Positions 1 to 10,259 of a stretch of 64,000 nt of DNA are shown here, in pieces. Both the position numbers and the translations under genes were made by a program. The stretch's first letter is position 1. Every line of letters begins with the position of its first letter. The notes below the pieces were generated by a model. It searched no databases and had not been told where the DNA came from. It saw only the letters and a program-made list of their open reading frames with translations. Location: assembly GCA_015179125.1 (NCBI GenBank), contig WHVA01000039.1, forward strand, positions 186,001 to 250,000. The letters run 5' to 3'. Source of the stretch: Gautieria morchelliformis. Lineage: Eukaryota > Basidiomycota > Agaricomycetes > Gomphales > Gomphaceae.

Positions 1-920
1 ACTTTGAGATGATCCACATCATCCAGCTACGTCACGAACCGCGCGATATTCGCACCGAACTTACCAGCGTGGGTCCAGCTCGACTAGTACGTTCAAATCA
101 ACACCCGCCGGCGTGCTTCCGGCCCGCTAGAACTAATCTCCTTTAAACCAAATCAATCATCATGAACTAAAGGACGTCTATAATAGGGTATCTATAACAG
201 GGTACCGCACCCTCATACCCTCCGCACATACTTGCTCCATTACGAGTAAACGTCTACAGGTTCAAGCGCGGCATCTGTAGCACGAGACCCGTCGTGCTTG
301 GCACCACAGTAACCATGCGTGCGCCCCCCTTCTGCTTCATACGGGCCTGGAGGGAAGGCAGGTAATTCCTGTGGGATGCTGTATCCTATTTACGTGGGCT
401 CAGGCAGAGATCAGGTCGTAAGGCATGTGTCATGGTATGGACATGACGGGGCGCAGGGGAGGACGGTCGAGGGAGAGAGGGTTGGAATAGGATGAGGCGC
501 GGTTGGACTTATATGCATCTGGTGCGGGCATACCAACTCGACACTTCTACACATTAGCAGTCACCTGCGGCCCTCCCGACCAGCTAGTAACTTGAACCGG
601 TAGTCGCTCGACTACCCATAACAGTCAAGTCCAACCACACCTTTACGATAGACTATCGGGGTGAAGGAAACGCTCAGACTATGGATAATCCAACGGCTTG
701 GGTGTTCGTTTGTGTTTGCATAACATTGGCTTCCGCATTAATTCATCCAGCGCCTATCTATGTTGCGATAAGCCACCAGTGTAGCCATAGGTTTGGTTTG
801 ACTTCTTGGAAGTAGACTCACCGTTCTGAAATAGTCCACTTGCGGATACCGTAATGCAGTCAACATTTCCCAGCCGTGGCAATAAGCTCAGTTCGGCAAG
901 GATCCTCGGATACGTCTTGA
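1..920. other. No gene recognised
   Basis: Mixed-composition sequence upstream of the P450. No open frame of convincing length, no RNA gene and no repeat was recognised. Confidence 0.5.
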
Positions 921-1157
921 TCACAGGCGAGCCCGAAGGAGTTTAGGAGCACCCTTGCCTTTCGCACCCCTAAGAAGCCCCGCCACAGCATGGGGATTAT
1001 TGTTGGCTAGAAGCGCTTCGGGATACCAGGGAACCATGGTGGGAAGAATCTCAAAAAGCTCCAGAGTCTTCCTTCCTTCGTGAATCTCCGATAAAAGCTG
1101 AGCCGGGGGCTTATCATGATGCCAGTATCTCCTCGTCCCCACATTCAACACTCTGGA

Positions 1158-3293
1158 ATGTTTCAGTTTGTCCGAGTTATGCGCCTGGATTTTCTAGTTG
1201 TGGCAGTGTGTCTGATAGTAGCACTTCGATTTCTTCTTCGTCGGTCAATTCCCAGAGGTGAGTTCATTTATTCCACAACTCTGGGCTGGCGTTGTCCTAA
1301 CGCTGCTGTGGAGGTTTACGCCTCCCACCAGGTCCTCCAAGGAAGTTCCTCCTAGGGAATGTCTTGGACATGCCCACGCAGCAGGAGTGGGTGACCTTCT
1401 CACAATGGGCGAAGCAATACGGTATGTTTAGTGATACTCTATAAATGTCGCTCCCTTTGATCCCTCACGTCTTCAGGCGATCTTGTCTATCTTAACGTTC
1501 TTGGACAATCCATAGTGATAATCAGCTCTCCAGACATCGCTTATGAGTTGTTCGAAAAACGATCCTCAATTTATTCTGATCGATATAAATTTGAAATGGC
1601 CGCTGAGTTGTACGTGTGTGAAATGAATGTCGCGATTTTTCGTGATACTGAGCATGATGTAGGATGGGTTGGGATTGGCTTGTGACCTTCATGCCTTACG
1701 GGGAGAAATGGCGTCGGCACCGCCGGACCATTCATCAACATTTCCATCCTGACGCTGCGACAAGATATGAGCCTGTTCAACTTAGACATACACGGTCCGT
1801 ATTTCTTCATCTCTCCAAAGGTATACACATGTATTGAATGATAGGGAATTACTTACACAACTCTACGAGACGCCCGAGCAATTCGCTGAGCATGTCCGGC
1901 ATACTGCCGGCGCGATCATCATGGAGGTATCTAAAAGCTGTTTAATTCTTATTCCACTTTGTCATGGATTACTCAACTCGCCTTACAGGTTGTATATGGG
2001 ATCAAAGTGCTTGCCAGGCAGGATCCATACATCGACACCGCTGAGAAGGCCATCGCCGCCCTCGGCATCGCGACGAATCCTGGTTCATTCCTGGTTGATA
2101 TAATTCCTATGCGTGCGTCGCGCCCACACCCTCAAATCATGTTAGAGTCTGACCATGTTGCAGTTAAGTATGTCCCGGAGTGGTTTCCTGGCGCAAGTTT
2201 TCAAGCGAAGGCCAGGCGTTGGCGCAAGCTGGCAGTGGAGATGAATACTGCACCCTTTAATGCAGTGAAGCAGTCTGTTGTCAGTTCTTTATTTCCATTT
2301 GTTTTTTCTTATACTAAATGTTTTCCAGAATTCTGGAACTGCGACCCCTTCTTTCACCGCGTCGCTGTTGGAAGAAATGTATCGGGAAGGTGATGTACCT
2401 TCTGGACAAGAGGAAGTTATTCGGGGCTCAGGTTCCACCCTCTACGCTGGGGGAGCAGACACAGCACGTGCTTCGTAATTTCTTCCATGGTGGTGTCCAA
2501 CTTATCACGTCTCGGTATCGCGCAGACGGTGATCGCACTGAGTACTTTCTTTTTGGCCATGCGGCTCTTCCCTGAAGTTCAAAGAAAAGCTCAGGAGGAG
2601 CTCGATGAAGTGGTGGGATTAAGTCGTCTTCCAGAATACGAAGACGGTGAGAACCTGCCCTACATTAATGCACTCTGCAAAGAAGTTCTGCGTTGGCATC
2701 CCGTCACCCCCCTCGGTGTTGCACATCGTGTCACTGAAGACGATGTCTTTAATGGATATTTTATTCCAGCCGGATCGATCGTAGTCGGAAATACGTGGTC
2801 AACCATATTTGATCATCTTTTCACTTTGCATGCTTACAGGGCCTCGCAGGCACCTTCTTCATCACAGGACCTATGGCACAGACACTGACAAGTTCCAGCC
2901 CGAACGTTTCCTTGTCCCGGGCATGAAAGATCCAAATCCCGCGTTTGGATATGGTCGAAGGTAAAACATCTACACACGACTTAAAAATAGATCCTATTTA
3001 ATCGACCTTGTGATAGAGTATGCCCCGGTCGAACCTTCGCCCAGAACTCTATATTTATTGCAGTGGCGTCGATCTTGAGCGTATTCGATATCACGGCCGC
3101 AAGAGACAGCAGGGGAAATGAGATACCTGCACAGGCCGCTTTCCAATCTGGGTTCTTGTCGTGAGTTTGTCGAGACTTCTTGTTTCGTAGCTCTTAGATA
3201 CGTTGATGGACATTCAGTGCCCCCGTGCCATTCGGCTGCACAATCACCCCACGGTCGGCCGCTGCCAAGAAGCTTTTTCAAGGCTGTGCATAG
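1158..3293 (+). CDS. Cytochrome P450 monooxygenase, multi-exon
   Basis: A microsomal fungal P450, a heme-thiolate monooxygenase; the substrate cannot be told. By-eye exons: 1158-1257, 1314-1421, 1477-1609, 1663-1794, 1845-1926, 1989-2279, 2329-2467, 2526-2797, 2850-2960, 3017-3160, 3218-3293, most with GT-AG introns of about 50-60 bases. Visible landmarks in order: a hydrophobic N-terminal anchor (FLVVAVCLIVALRF), the proline hinge LPPGPP, C-helix WRRHRR, I-helix AGGADTA, K-helix ExxR (KEVLRW), PERF (FQPERF), the heme loop FGYGRR/VCPGR with its cysteine ligand split by an intron, and a plausible C-terminus before TAG at 3291. An in-frame ATG at 1116 is an alternative start. The style resembles CYP5144/CYP512-like basidiomycete families (inference). 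One oddity: the I-helix exon junction near 2467/2526 is out of phase by one base, so the gene may be recently inactivated or use a junction I could not see. Confidence 0.85.
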
Positions 3294-3462
3294 TTGCCTT
3301 GTTGAAGACAAGGGCTTCTAAGGTCGGGAGATATACAGTTGCGGACAACCAAAGTCCACTAAAAACTCAGCCGGTTATGGGCACCCCATCCACCTTTGAA
3401 TATTGTTTTTAAGCCTAGAGTCTATTTAGGTCCAAAAGGGTGGACTTCTATGAGCCAATTCT

Positions 3463-4114
3463 TGTTACGACTGCGCAGTTCCGATTTCTGACACTCAGTT
3501 CTGCACACATTCTGACCCTCCGATAGTTCCGATATTCCGCCCCTTGTTTTACTCCCTTGTTCTTTTGACTCTATTACTCGGACCCACCAGACCCGCTTTT
3601 CAGTACAGCAAGACCATATGTCCGGTCATCCTTGTAGTCTCATTGACAGATATGTTTTCCGACCCCTTGTTCTTTTGCCATTGTTTTACCTTACCCTGAA
3701 CCCCCCTTGTAGTCCCCTTGTTCCCAATTAGTTAGTTACCCCGATGTCTATCCGACTTCTGCTCTCTCTGGAATTTGCTTAGTACTACACCCTTACCTGT
3801 TGTCTCAGCTCTTTGTATAAAAGCCTCTCATGTATGTCTGTTCTTCTGCAATCAGATAATCACCTTCGATACTTGATTTCCTTCACTCTATCTCCTGTTC
3901 TTAGCACAGTGAGTTTAGCAAGACCTCTGTCTCTCCGCCTTCCACCTTCTGACTCAGTTCTGACTCAAGTTCCGACATACCTTTAGTTCTATACTCTCTG
4001 ACTTCCGACCCACATTCCGAAATACTTAGGACAATAGTTTATTGGGGGTGCAACATATACGTTGAAGCCGTTGTCCTTTCCAGTTCTGACTTGCGGAAAT
4101 ATTGATATGTAACA
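3463..4114 (+). repeat. Solo LTR, family 'TGTTATGAC...GTAACA' (copy 1)
   Basis: A 652-bp LTR beginning TGTTACGAC and ending GATATGTAACA. It is flanked on both sides by the same five bases, ATTCT, which marks it as a solo LTR with its target-site duplication. A TATAAAAG box lies near 3816. Related copies lie at 4661-4931, 22671-23070 and 39516-40202. No coding sequence of the parent element is identified here, so the superfamily is undetermined. Solo LTRs arise by recombination between the two LTRs of an integrated copy. Confidence 0.85.
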
Positions 4115-4660
4115 ATTCTTCAGAGAGTGCCATTTGAAAATTTGTCCCTTCAAAATGTGGCTGGACACCAAAATAATAGCTAAAAATATGGAAAATAGTG
4201 GAATTGACAGCTTTCTTCAAGATGAATCTGATTCTGAAGAAATTATTTTTTCCACAATGGATGCAGGTGAAATAATTATTTTAATCTTATATAATATACT
4301 CATGTGATTCGGCCAGCTTGATGCATGTGAGGCAAGAAACAAAAGCATAATATTGCTGGGCTTCAAAGCCAAGCCCAGCATGCTTCCTCACCTGTGGATG
4401 CACCCTGCCAGGTGTCCCTGCTTCAGTCAGCAGCGGCAATCTCTACTGATCCCAGCAGCACAGAGGAAGATGGCCCAGCCTGGGAATCTCACCAGAATGA
4501 CAGTTTGCAGCCAAACTGGGAGGAATCAGAGGAGTCCAATGACAAAGACAATGGTTTGGTGGATTCTAACACTGGATGGTTGGGTTTGGGGGAGGAGGAG
4601 CGTGTTTTGCATGTTAGATTCCTGAAATTTGCCATGGCAAATGGAGATGATCTGAGTGAT
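4115..4660 (+). other. Unrecognised sequence between two LTR pieces
   Basis: This continues the locus into which the solo LTR inserted. It contains a short, acidic, Ser/Glu-rich open stretch on the plus strand from about 4394 that runs into the next LTR fragment, so its C-terminal part is an artefact. The composition (repeated S, E and D with a few tryptophans) is not diagnostic and I do not recognise a family. Confidence 0.3.
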
Positions 4661-4931
4661 TGTTATGACCATGCTATTTTGCCTTGCAATTCTCAGTTCT
4701 GCTTCTTTCCTGACATTCTGATACCGCTGATGGTTCCACCCCTTGTTATATCTCTTCCCCATTTGACTCTATTGTACGGACACTTCAGACTCAACTCGCA
4801 GCACAGCAAGACCTTATGTCCGAATCCTCAGGAGCCCCATTGTTCCGTTTGTCAGATATACTTTCCGTCCCCTTGTTATTTTGCCTATTGTTCTTGACTC
4901 TACCCTTGTAAAGATGTCTATCTTAAGCCTT
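4661..4931 (+). repeat. Fragment of a 'TGTTATGAC' family LTR (copy 2)
   Basis: It starts TGTTATGACC and follows the first part of the solo LTR at 3463 (shared blocks such as CCCCTTGTT, TTTTGACTCTATT and ACAGCAAGACC). Similarity fades near GATGTCTATC, so the 3' half is missing. Confidence 0.7.
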
Positions 4932-4993
4932 AAGTCACAAGAGCACGACAGAACTTGACCAATGTGTGGTATTCTGATGCTACGTAGTGACAG

Positions 4994-5119
4994 TGTAAGG
5001 GTAAGATGCAATGGGGACCGCTAGCCAGTTCCCATGCATAAACTATACAGTGGGTCCCTAAGGGGCCCACTGGGGTTATGTAATAACTAGTGTACATGTA
5101 GATATACGGGTTATTTACA
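4994..5119 (-). repeat. Putative 3' LTR of the old gypsy element
   Basis: A 126-bp segment that on the plus strand starts TGTAAGGG and ends TTTACA, giving TG...CA ends in either orientation. It lies immediately beyond the polypurine tract at 5120-5136. It is short for an LTR and no partner copy was found in the window, so the boundary rests on the end motifs and tract position only. Confidence 0.5.
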
Positions 5120-5155
5120 CCCTCCCCCTCTATAGACAACTATAGGGGTTAACTA

Positions 5156-6640
5156 CTACTCATAGAGGTCATCCATGAGGGAGTCCTCTAGAGTGGCCGA
5201 TACGATGACGTCGTCGTTGTACGGGGCCAGTGGAGCACGTGACTCCTCCGGGGGCACCTGTGCGTCATCGGTGGTGATTGGGTGAGGCTGGTCGGCCTCA
5301 CCACTAGTGGTGGTATCCACTTGGGTGCTGGGGCCCGTGTCCTCGCGGAGCATGGCCTCAACGGCCGGGTCCTCAGTCGGAGGAGGGAGCCGGAAGCGCG
5401 CCAGCTCTTGGTCAAGCTGAGCGTGAGTGAGGGGTCGCAGCACCGCGGCCCTCACGTGGCTGGTCTCGATGAGCTTTTGTTGGCCCTCGCGGGCGGCGGC
5501 ACTGAATGCCGCGCCGGTGATGCTGCGTTGAACATAATGTTCAATGTGCACCACTCGCTCGTGAGTGACTCCCGCGTAGCGGGCCAACCATCTCGCGATC
5601 TCCGCAAGTGGGATGTCAGGGCTGGCTCGGCCCTCCACAGGGAATGGGCCCATGATTGAGAGCCACAGGGTGGTGCTCTGAGGTGTCAGCACTTCCCTGG
5701 CGTCGACGAGGCTCGACCATTGGTCTGTCGAGCCGAAGAGGTCGAGTAGCCTCGCCCTGAGAGGTGATGCGACCCCTTTGACCCGGGGCGCAAGGGCCTT
5801 CAACCACATCCAGATGTCCATGTCGTCTAGGTTGAAGGTGCCATCCGCGTTGTCATGGATGGCGGATGGGATTCCTTCAGGATTGTGTATCCAACCCTTC
5901 AGGATGGCCGCGATATCGTGCGGGGTACCACCCGCTATCACGAGACAATCCCTTTTGGGATTGCGAGCACGCTGTTTGCGCTCGATGCGTTTGAATACGC
6001 TGATCATCTCGCGCGTACACGTGAGCTGCGGCGTTTCTTTTGCCCATGCTATGAGTTCGACGAAGCGTGGGTCGTCGAGCGGGCAGACGTCGTACCATTG
6101 GGTACGACGTTGTTGGGCCTTTCCTACCGGTCGTGGTAGGAGGCCCGTCTCGGAGATCGGTGGATCTCCGAGTGGGATGAGCCTTCCCTCCCCCGGGTAG
6201 GGAGGATGAACCGACTCAACTGTCCCCGCCGGCGGGGGTAGGGCCATGCCAGGCCCGATGTACTGGGCCTCGATCTGTGCTACTCGCCGCTGAAGGGCGG
6301 GGTCGTTGATGGTGTGCGACGATGACGCCGCTAGGTAAGCGCTAATCGTGCTTTCCTTCGCAATGGCTAGCCCATTGACGGTGTGGGGGGAGCCGCGCAA
6401 TTTCTTGCGCTTTTTCTTCGGCTGCTCTGCCAGCCTCTGTGCCCTTTCTGGGTCGTACGTCTTCCAGATGGATGAGTCGGACTCCCATCCATCTGGGACG
6501 CCGTACGCAGAGTCGGAAGGCGCGCTCTGCCCTTCCGTCGTTGTCGTCGCTGGGGTCGGCGCTGACAATCGGGACACTAGCCCGGATGTTGCGTGCGCCA
6601 GCAACGGCACCGTCGCGCGAGGTGATGATGGCCTGGCCAC
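5156..6640 (-). CDS. Unrecognised 494-residue frame inside the old gypsy, 3' of integrase
   Basis: A long open frame between the integrase and the polypurine tract, where extra or env-like genes sit in some LTR elements. The N-terminal third is Ser/Thr/Ala/Pro-rich with a basic patch (KKKRKK near residue 76) that could be a nuclear signal. The middle is a globular stretch rich in Trp, Arg and Leu, and the C-terminus is acidic and Pro/Thr-rich. I see no signal peptide, membrane segment or zinc knuckle, so it does not look like an envelope or a standard gag. A separate short frame at 6908-7147 lies between it and the integrase. Function unknown. Confidence 0.6.
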   Translation of the reverse strand: MARPSSPRATVPLLAHATSGLVSRLSAPTPATTTTEGQSAPSDSAYGVPDGWESDSSIWKTYDPERAQRLAEQPKKKRKKLRGSPHTVNGLAIAKESTISAYLAASSSHTINDPALQRRVAQIEAQYIGPGMALPPPAGTVESVHPPYPGEGRLIPLGDPPISETGLLPRPVGKAQQRRTQWYDVCPLDDPRFVELIAWAKETPQLTCTREMISVFKRIERKQRARNPKRDCLVIAGGTPHDIAAILKGWIHNPEGIPSAIHDNADGTFNLDDMDIWMWLKALAPRVKGVASPLRARLLDLFGSTDQWSSLVDAREVLTPQSTTLWLSIMGPFPVEGRASPDIPLAEIARWLARYAGVTHERVVHIEHYVQRSITGAAFSAAAREGQQKLIETSHVRAAVLRPLTHAQLDQELARFRLPPPTEDPAVEAMLREDTGPSTQVDTTTSGEADQPHPITTDDAQVPPEESRAPLAPYNDDVIVSATLEDSLMDDLYE

Positions 6641-6907
6641 TGGGTCTGTGGCCGGGTCATGTCGCGGCCTTTTTGAGGCAGTGTGGACCAGGGTAACCTG
6701 GAGCTGGGCTGCGCTCAGCTGTTGCTCCAGTTCCTTGATCCTGGCGTGCTCGGTTGCGAGCGCGTCGTCACGGTCCTCAACCGCATGTTCCAGCTCCTGA
6801 CCTCCTTTTTAAGGTCATGGATGTCCCGGAGGGGCTCTTCTCGCGCGTCATGCACGATGCCCCTTGGGAGCCATCCCCAAGCTGCATCGACGGCGTCGCC
6901 GATGTCT

Positions 6908-7147
6908 TCATCCCAGCAATTTGACCTTGCGGGTGCCGGTCGCGGCCCTAAGGTGCGCGGCGTAGTCCGCGCATGTTGCGCAATTGTCCGGGTGGACGAT
7001 GGTGAGGGTGTCCTCCCATCCCACGATCATCCAGTGCTCCTGGTCTATTGGAGCACGGAGAATGTCTGCGGCCCCCTGTCTCGGGGCCGTTGTTCGCGTT
7101 GTGGACGTTGACAGATCAACGTCCATCCCATCTTTGGGTGGCATCAT
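6908..7147 (-). CDS. Short unrecognised frame, same element
   Basis: A 79-residue frame starting MMPPKDGMDVD, with a Cys pair in the context DNCATCADYAAHL. It lies between the integrase and the 494-residue frame, and between the two frames the minus strand reads as charged, coiled-coil-like sequence. Function unknown. Confidence 0.4.
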   Translation of the reverse strand: MMPPKDGMDVDLSTSTTRTTAPRQGAADILRAPIDQEHWMIVGWEDTLTIVHPDNCATCADYAAHLRAATGTRKVKLLG

Positions 7148-7267
7148 CTTCGTGGGTAGATGATGGTGGTTGCTTCCAAGAAGCGATGCGCCCTCGGAAA
7201 GATCCGAGGTGAAAATTTAACTGCGCCGTGGCCGGCGCGTCACGTGGTCTGCACATGACAGACGCGT

Positions 7268-8245
7268 CTAGCAGCGTCTGGGGAGGTCGCGTGGCTTGCC
7301 CACCCCCTGAAGCTCTAGATAGCTATCTAGGGCTTCAAGGTCCTTGCAGGACGACATGGGTTCCCATGTCACGTCACTTAGGGTCCAATGGACCTGGAAC
7401 TCCAGGTCTGTCGAGTTTATCCATCGTTGTGCGATAATCCCGTCGACGAGCCACTCCTCGTCGTCATTGGCTCCGAAGTCATAAAATGACTTGGCCTCAC
7501 GATGAGGGAACAATTCGTCGTTGTTAGCCTCGTATCGCCGTACGAGGCTGGAATGGAAGACCGGTGAAATGCGACGGCTTTTCAGTTCATCGGGAAGATC
7601 GAGGGTCACCGTTGAGGTGTCATTGTGAGCCTCGACGACGTGGTACGGTCCGATGTACCGCAGGACTAGCTTTCTGGCTCTTCCTTTCAGGAGAGTTAGG
7701 TTTTGTGTCGAAAGGTAGACGTGGTCGTTGGCCGCGTACCTGTCACTCACCATACGTTTCTTATTCGTGTGAAACGTTTGCGTCACTCGATGCTCTATGA
7801 TTGCATCATGTCCCGCCATCAGGTTCCATTTTGCCTGATGTGCGAACCGGGCCACCCCCTTGAACGGGGTGTCCACGGCTATGGGGAGGTCTATCCGCGG
7901 CATATAGCCGTGGTTCAGCTTGAAAGGTGTGAACCCTGTGGTTGCGCTGATGGTGCTGTTGAGGGCGACCTCAACCATTGGGCATTTAAATGCCCAATCC
8001 TTCTGATCGTCTCTGACGACCGCACGCAATATCTGGCCGATCGAGCGGTTTGCCCGCTCGGTTGCTCCATCCGTTTGGGGATGGAAGGCAGTTGACATGA
8101 GGAGCTTAGTCTCCATGAGTCGCTGTAGTTCACGCCAGAAGATCGACCTGAACTTTGAGTCTCTGTCCAAGATGATGGAGTCGGGAACTCTGTGTAGTCG
8201 GATGACCTCCTTCAGAAACAGCCAGGCTACTCCCTTGGCTGACAC
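7268..8245 (-). pseudogene. Gypsy integrase (C-terminal part) and chromodomain-like tail
   Basis: Shows the integrase core landmarks LDRDSKF (aspartate) and HPQTDGATERANR (the D35E glutamate region), the GPY/F-like RKLVLRYIGPYHV, and a C-terminal chromodomain-like segment (EEWLVDGIIAQR ... FQVHWT). Known role of the family: insertion of element cDNA, with the chromodomain steering target choice. Fossil. Confidence 0.85.
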
Positions 8246-8280
8246 GCTCGTCGTGGTTGGTACGAGGTGTACGAGCGACG

Positions 8281-9318
8281 TTAGTCGGTCGGACAGTTAT
8301 TACGCGCACAGCCCGATAGTGGGGTGGTATATGTGCTAACATCCGGCATGTAGTGTGCCAGATACTGTACCAGCCCGAGGAAGCGCTGGACGTTGTTGAG
8401 TGTCCGTGGCCTGCGCCACTTGCGGATGCGTTGCATCTTGTCCTGGTCGGCATGTACCCCTTGGCCATCGATCATATGCCCAAGACACTCCATTCGGATG
8501 GAGTAGAGGTCCACCTTTTTCTTGCTCAGAAAGAGGTGATTCTTCCTCAGTCTGTCAAAGACGATGTAAAGGTGCTCTTCATTCTCTTGTATTGAGAGCG
8601 AGAATATGAAGATGTCGTCCATGTATACATGGACGAAGCGACCTATGCAGTCGCGGAAAATGGCTGTCATCAGCCGTTGGAATGTTGATGGGGCGTTACA
8701 GTCCCCCATCTGTATCACCTGGCTCCTGAAGGTGCCAAGGATCGTGGCAAAGGCTGTCTTTGCTATGTGATCCGGATGGATCCGAATCTGCTCGTATGCT
8801 TCTGACATATCGAGTTTTGTTCGATATCGGCAGCGAGCCATGTCGCTGCGTATGATATCTTGATCTGGGAAGGGCGTGACGTCCTTCACCGTGTTTTCGT
8901 TCTGCTGGTGCAGATCGAAGACGGTTCTCAATGTACCGTTCTTTTTCGGCACACACCGCATGGGTACTGCCTCCTGCGCTACTGCCAGAATCCACCACTT
9001 TGCAGGGGTGTATCGCTCTATCTTAGCCGACAGTTCCTCTCGGAAGTGCTCAGGGCATTTCGGTAGTCCATACCGCATGTGCTTGTTGGGATCGATGAGG
9101 TTGATCTCATGGTTGATCTCCCGTAGTGGCGGGAGTTCTAATGGAATTCCACTGACTAGGTCAGTGATTCGTTCCATCCATTCCTCGCGTAGGCGAGGAA
9201 GGTCATCATCCGTGAGGATGATGGTGGTGGCTGGCTTAGATGCCATTAGGCGCTGTTGGTGTCTATTAGGCCCCGCGGCGCGCAGGCCCGCTTTCCTCTT
9301 TCCCATCGCTTTCACCAT
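8281..9318 (-). pseudogene. Gypsy reverse transcriptase
   Basis: Motifs in order: RCVPKKNGTLRTVFDLHQQN, TKLDMSEAYEQIRI, the catalytic YMDD box (VYMDDIFIFS, where most relatives have YLDD), ECLGHMID and the connection LGLVQYLAHYMPD. It lies directly upstream of the integrase part. Fossil. Confidence 0.88.
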
Positions 9319-9393
9319 TAGGTGAGAGCGTCTCTCCCTACGGTTGTAGGGTGAGTTCGAGGACGAGTCGTCCCATGACTCGTCCTCCTGGCT

Positions 9394-9795
9394 TCAATGC
9401 GCCAGGTTCGGCTTCGGTGCCTGGGTGATCCTGCTCACCCATGGCCCTTTGTCCTCGTTCGTCGATTCGTCGTCATCGAATGAGACCTTGTCTGTGGGGA
9501 TCACGCCGGGGGCGTGAGCACCGCTCGCTGCTCCAGCTTCGACCTCGGGAGGGAGCGAGCTCTCGTCGACTGAGTCGACGACAAATCTAGAGGTGGCCGT
9601 TGCAGGCTCACCCTCTCTTCCGACGTAGTCGGGCACAGGTGAGATGGACCGACTTACCGAAGTGAGTGGGCTAATCTCAGTCATTCTGGGATCGTTCGAA
9701 GATTCTTCGACGTCCCGTGGAGTGCTTCCACTGTTCGATGGCGCCGTTGTGTGGTGGTGGGGCTCAGCATAGCTTCTTCCGGAGCAAGTCACCAT
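9394..9795 (-). CDS. Acidic Ser/Glu-rich frame at the 5' side of the old gypsy
   Basis: A 133-residue frame, low in hydrophobic residues and rich in Ser, Glu, Asp and Pro. It lies just upstream of the RT and could be the linker between gag/protease and RT. No zinc knuckle or protease motif is visible. Confidence 0.35.
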   Translation of the reverse strand: MVTCSGRSYAEPHHHTTAPSNSGSTPRDVEESSNDPRMTEISPLTSVSRSISPVPDYVGREGEPATATSRFVVDSVDESSLPPEVEAGAASGAHAPGVIPTDKVSFDDDESTNEDKGPWVSRITQAPKPNLAH

Positions 9796-10259
9796 GTTCC
9801 TATGTTCGAGTTGTTAGAAAAAAAAAATTGGATTTTGGGTACTCAACAGCGGGTGATCAGTCCGTGTCGAGTTCGATGTTGACGGTGAGTAGGTTAAAAA
9901 ATGTAAAGGAAGTGAGTCGGAGCTCAAAGATTTAGCGACAGACTGAGAAGGCCAAGTTCTTAAGAGGTATTGCACTCATTGTAACTAGTGTTGCCGCGGC
10001 GCGGCTTTGGCTTAGCGCCGAGCCACGCTTACCAAAGCCGGCTATTATCATTATAGCTCTAAGCCAAGCCGAGGAACCGCAACTTGGCTTGGTTAAAAGC
10101 CTGCTTTTAGCCGGAAGCCGAATATAGCTAATGGGAGATACCGGATTATTAATACATTATTTATCGATGTTCTAAACCTTCGGTCATGATAATCTCTCTC
10201 AGTATGGTGGTTTGGCTAGAGCACCGTATCTGTACCAATTATTGAACTAATATTAGTAA
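9796..10259. other. Intergenic, with a possible hAT-type terminal remnant
   Basis: At about 9989-10130 a G/C-rich block starts TGTTGCCGCGGC and carries repeated GGCTTGG/CCAAGCC words in both orientations. This resembles the subterminal repeats of fungal hAT transposons. No matching second end and no transposase were found. Confidence 0.3.

Larger units (their letters stand above)
4994..9795 (-). mobile_element. Ty3/gypsy (chromovirus-like) element, old and incomplete
   Basis: Reading right to left it shows a short acidic frame, reverse transcriptase, integrase with a chromodomain-like tail, two further frames, a polypurine tract (purine on the minus strand, about 5120-5136) and a short terminal repeat. 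No matching 5' LTR or classical gag is seen to the right, so the 5' part is absent or beyond recognition. Several breaks are present and the element is a fossil. It is clearly older than the gypsy at 16492-22670. Confidence 0.75.

Noticed and set aside
921-1151. A 76-residue minus-strand frame overlapping the P450 start
   Set aside because: Composition is plausible, but no family is recognised, and the frame overlaps the first P450 exon on the other strand.
3341-3462. Tc1/mariner-type inverted repeat (CAGTTGCGGACAACC ... GGTGGACTT)
   Set aside because: The first part resembles such ends, but only a short imperfect inverted match lies nearby and there is no transposase.
5156-6640. An envelope protein in the old gypsy
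   Set aside because: No signal peptide, membrane segment or cysteine pattern; position alone is not enough.
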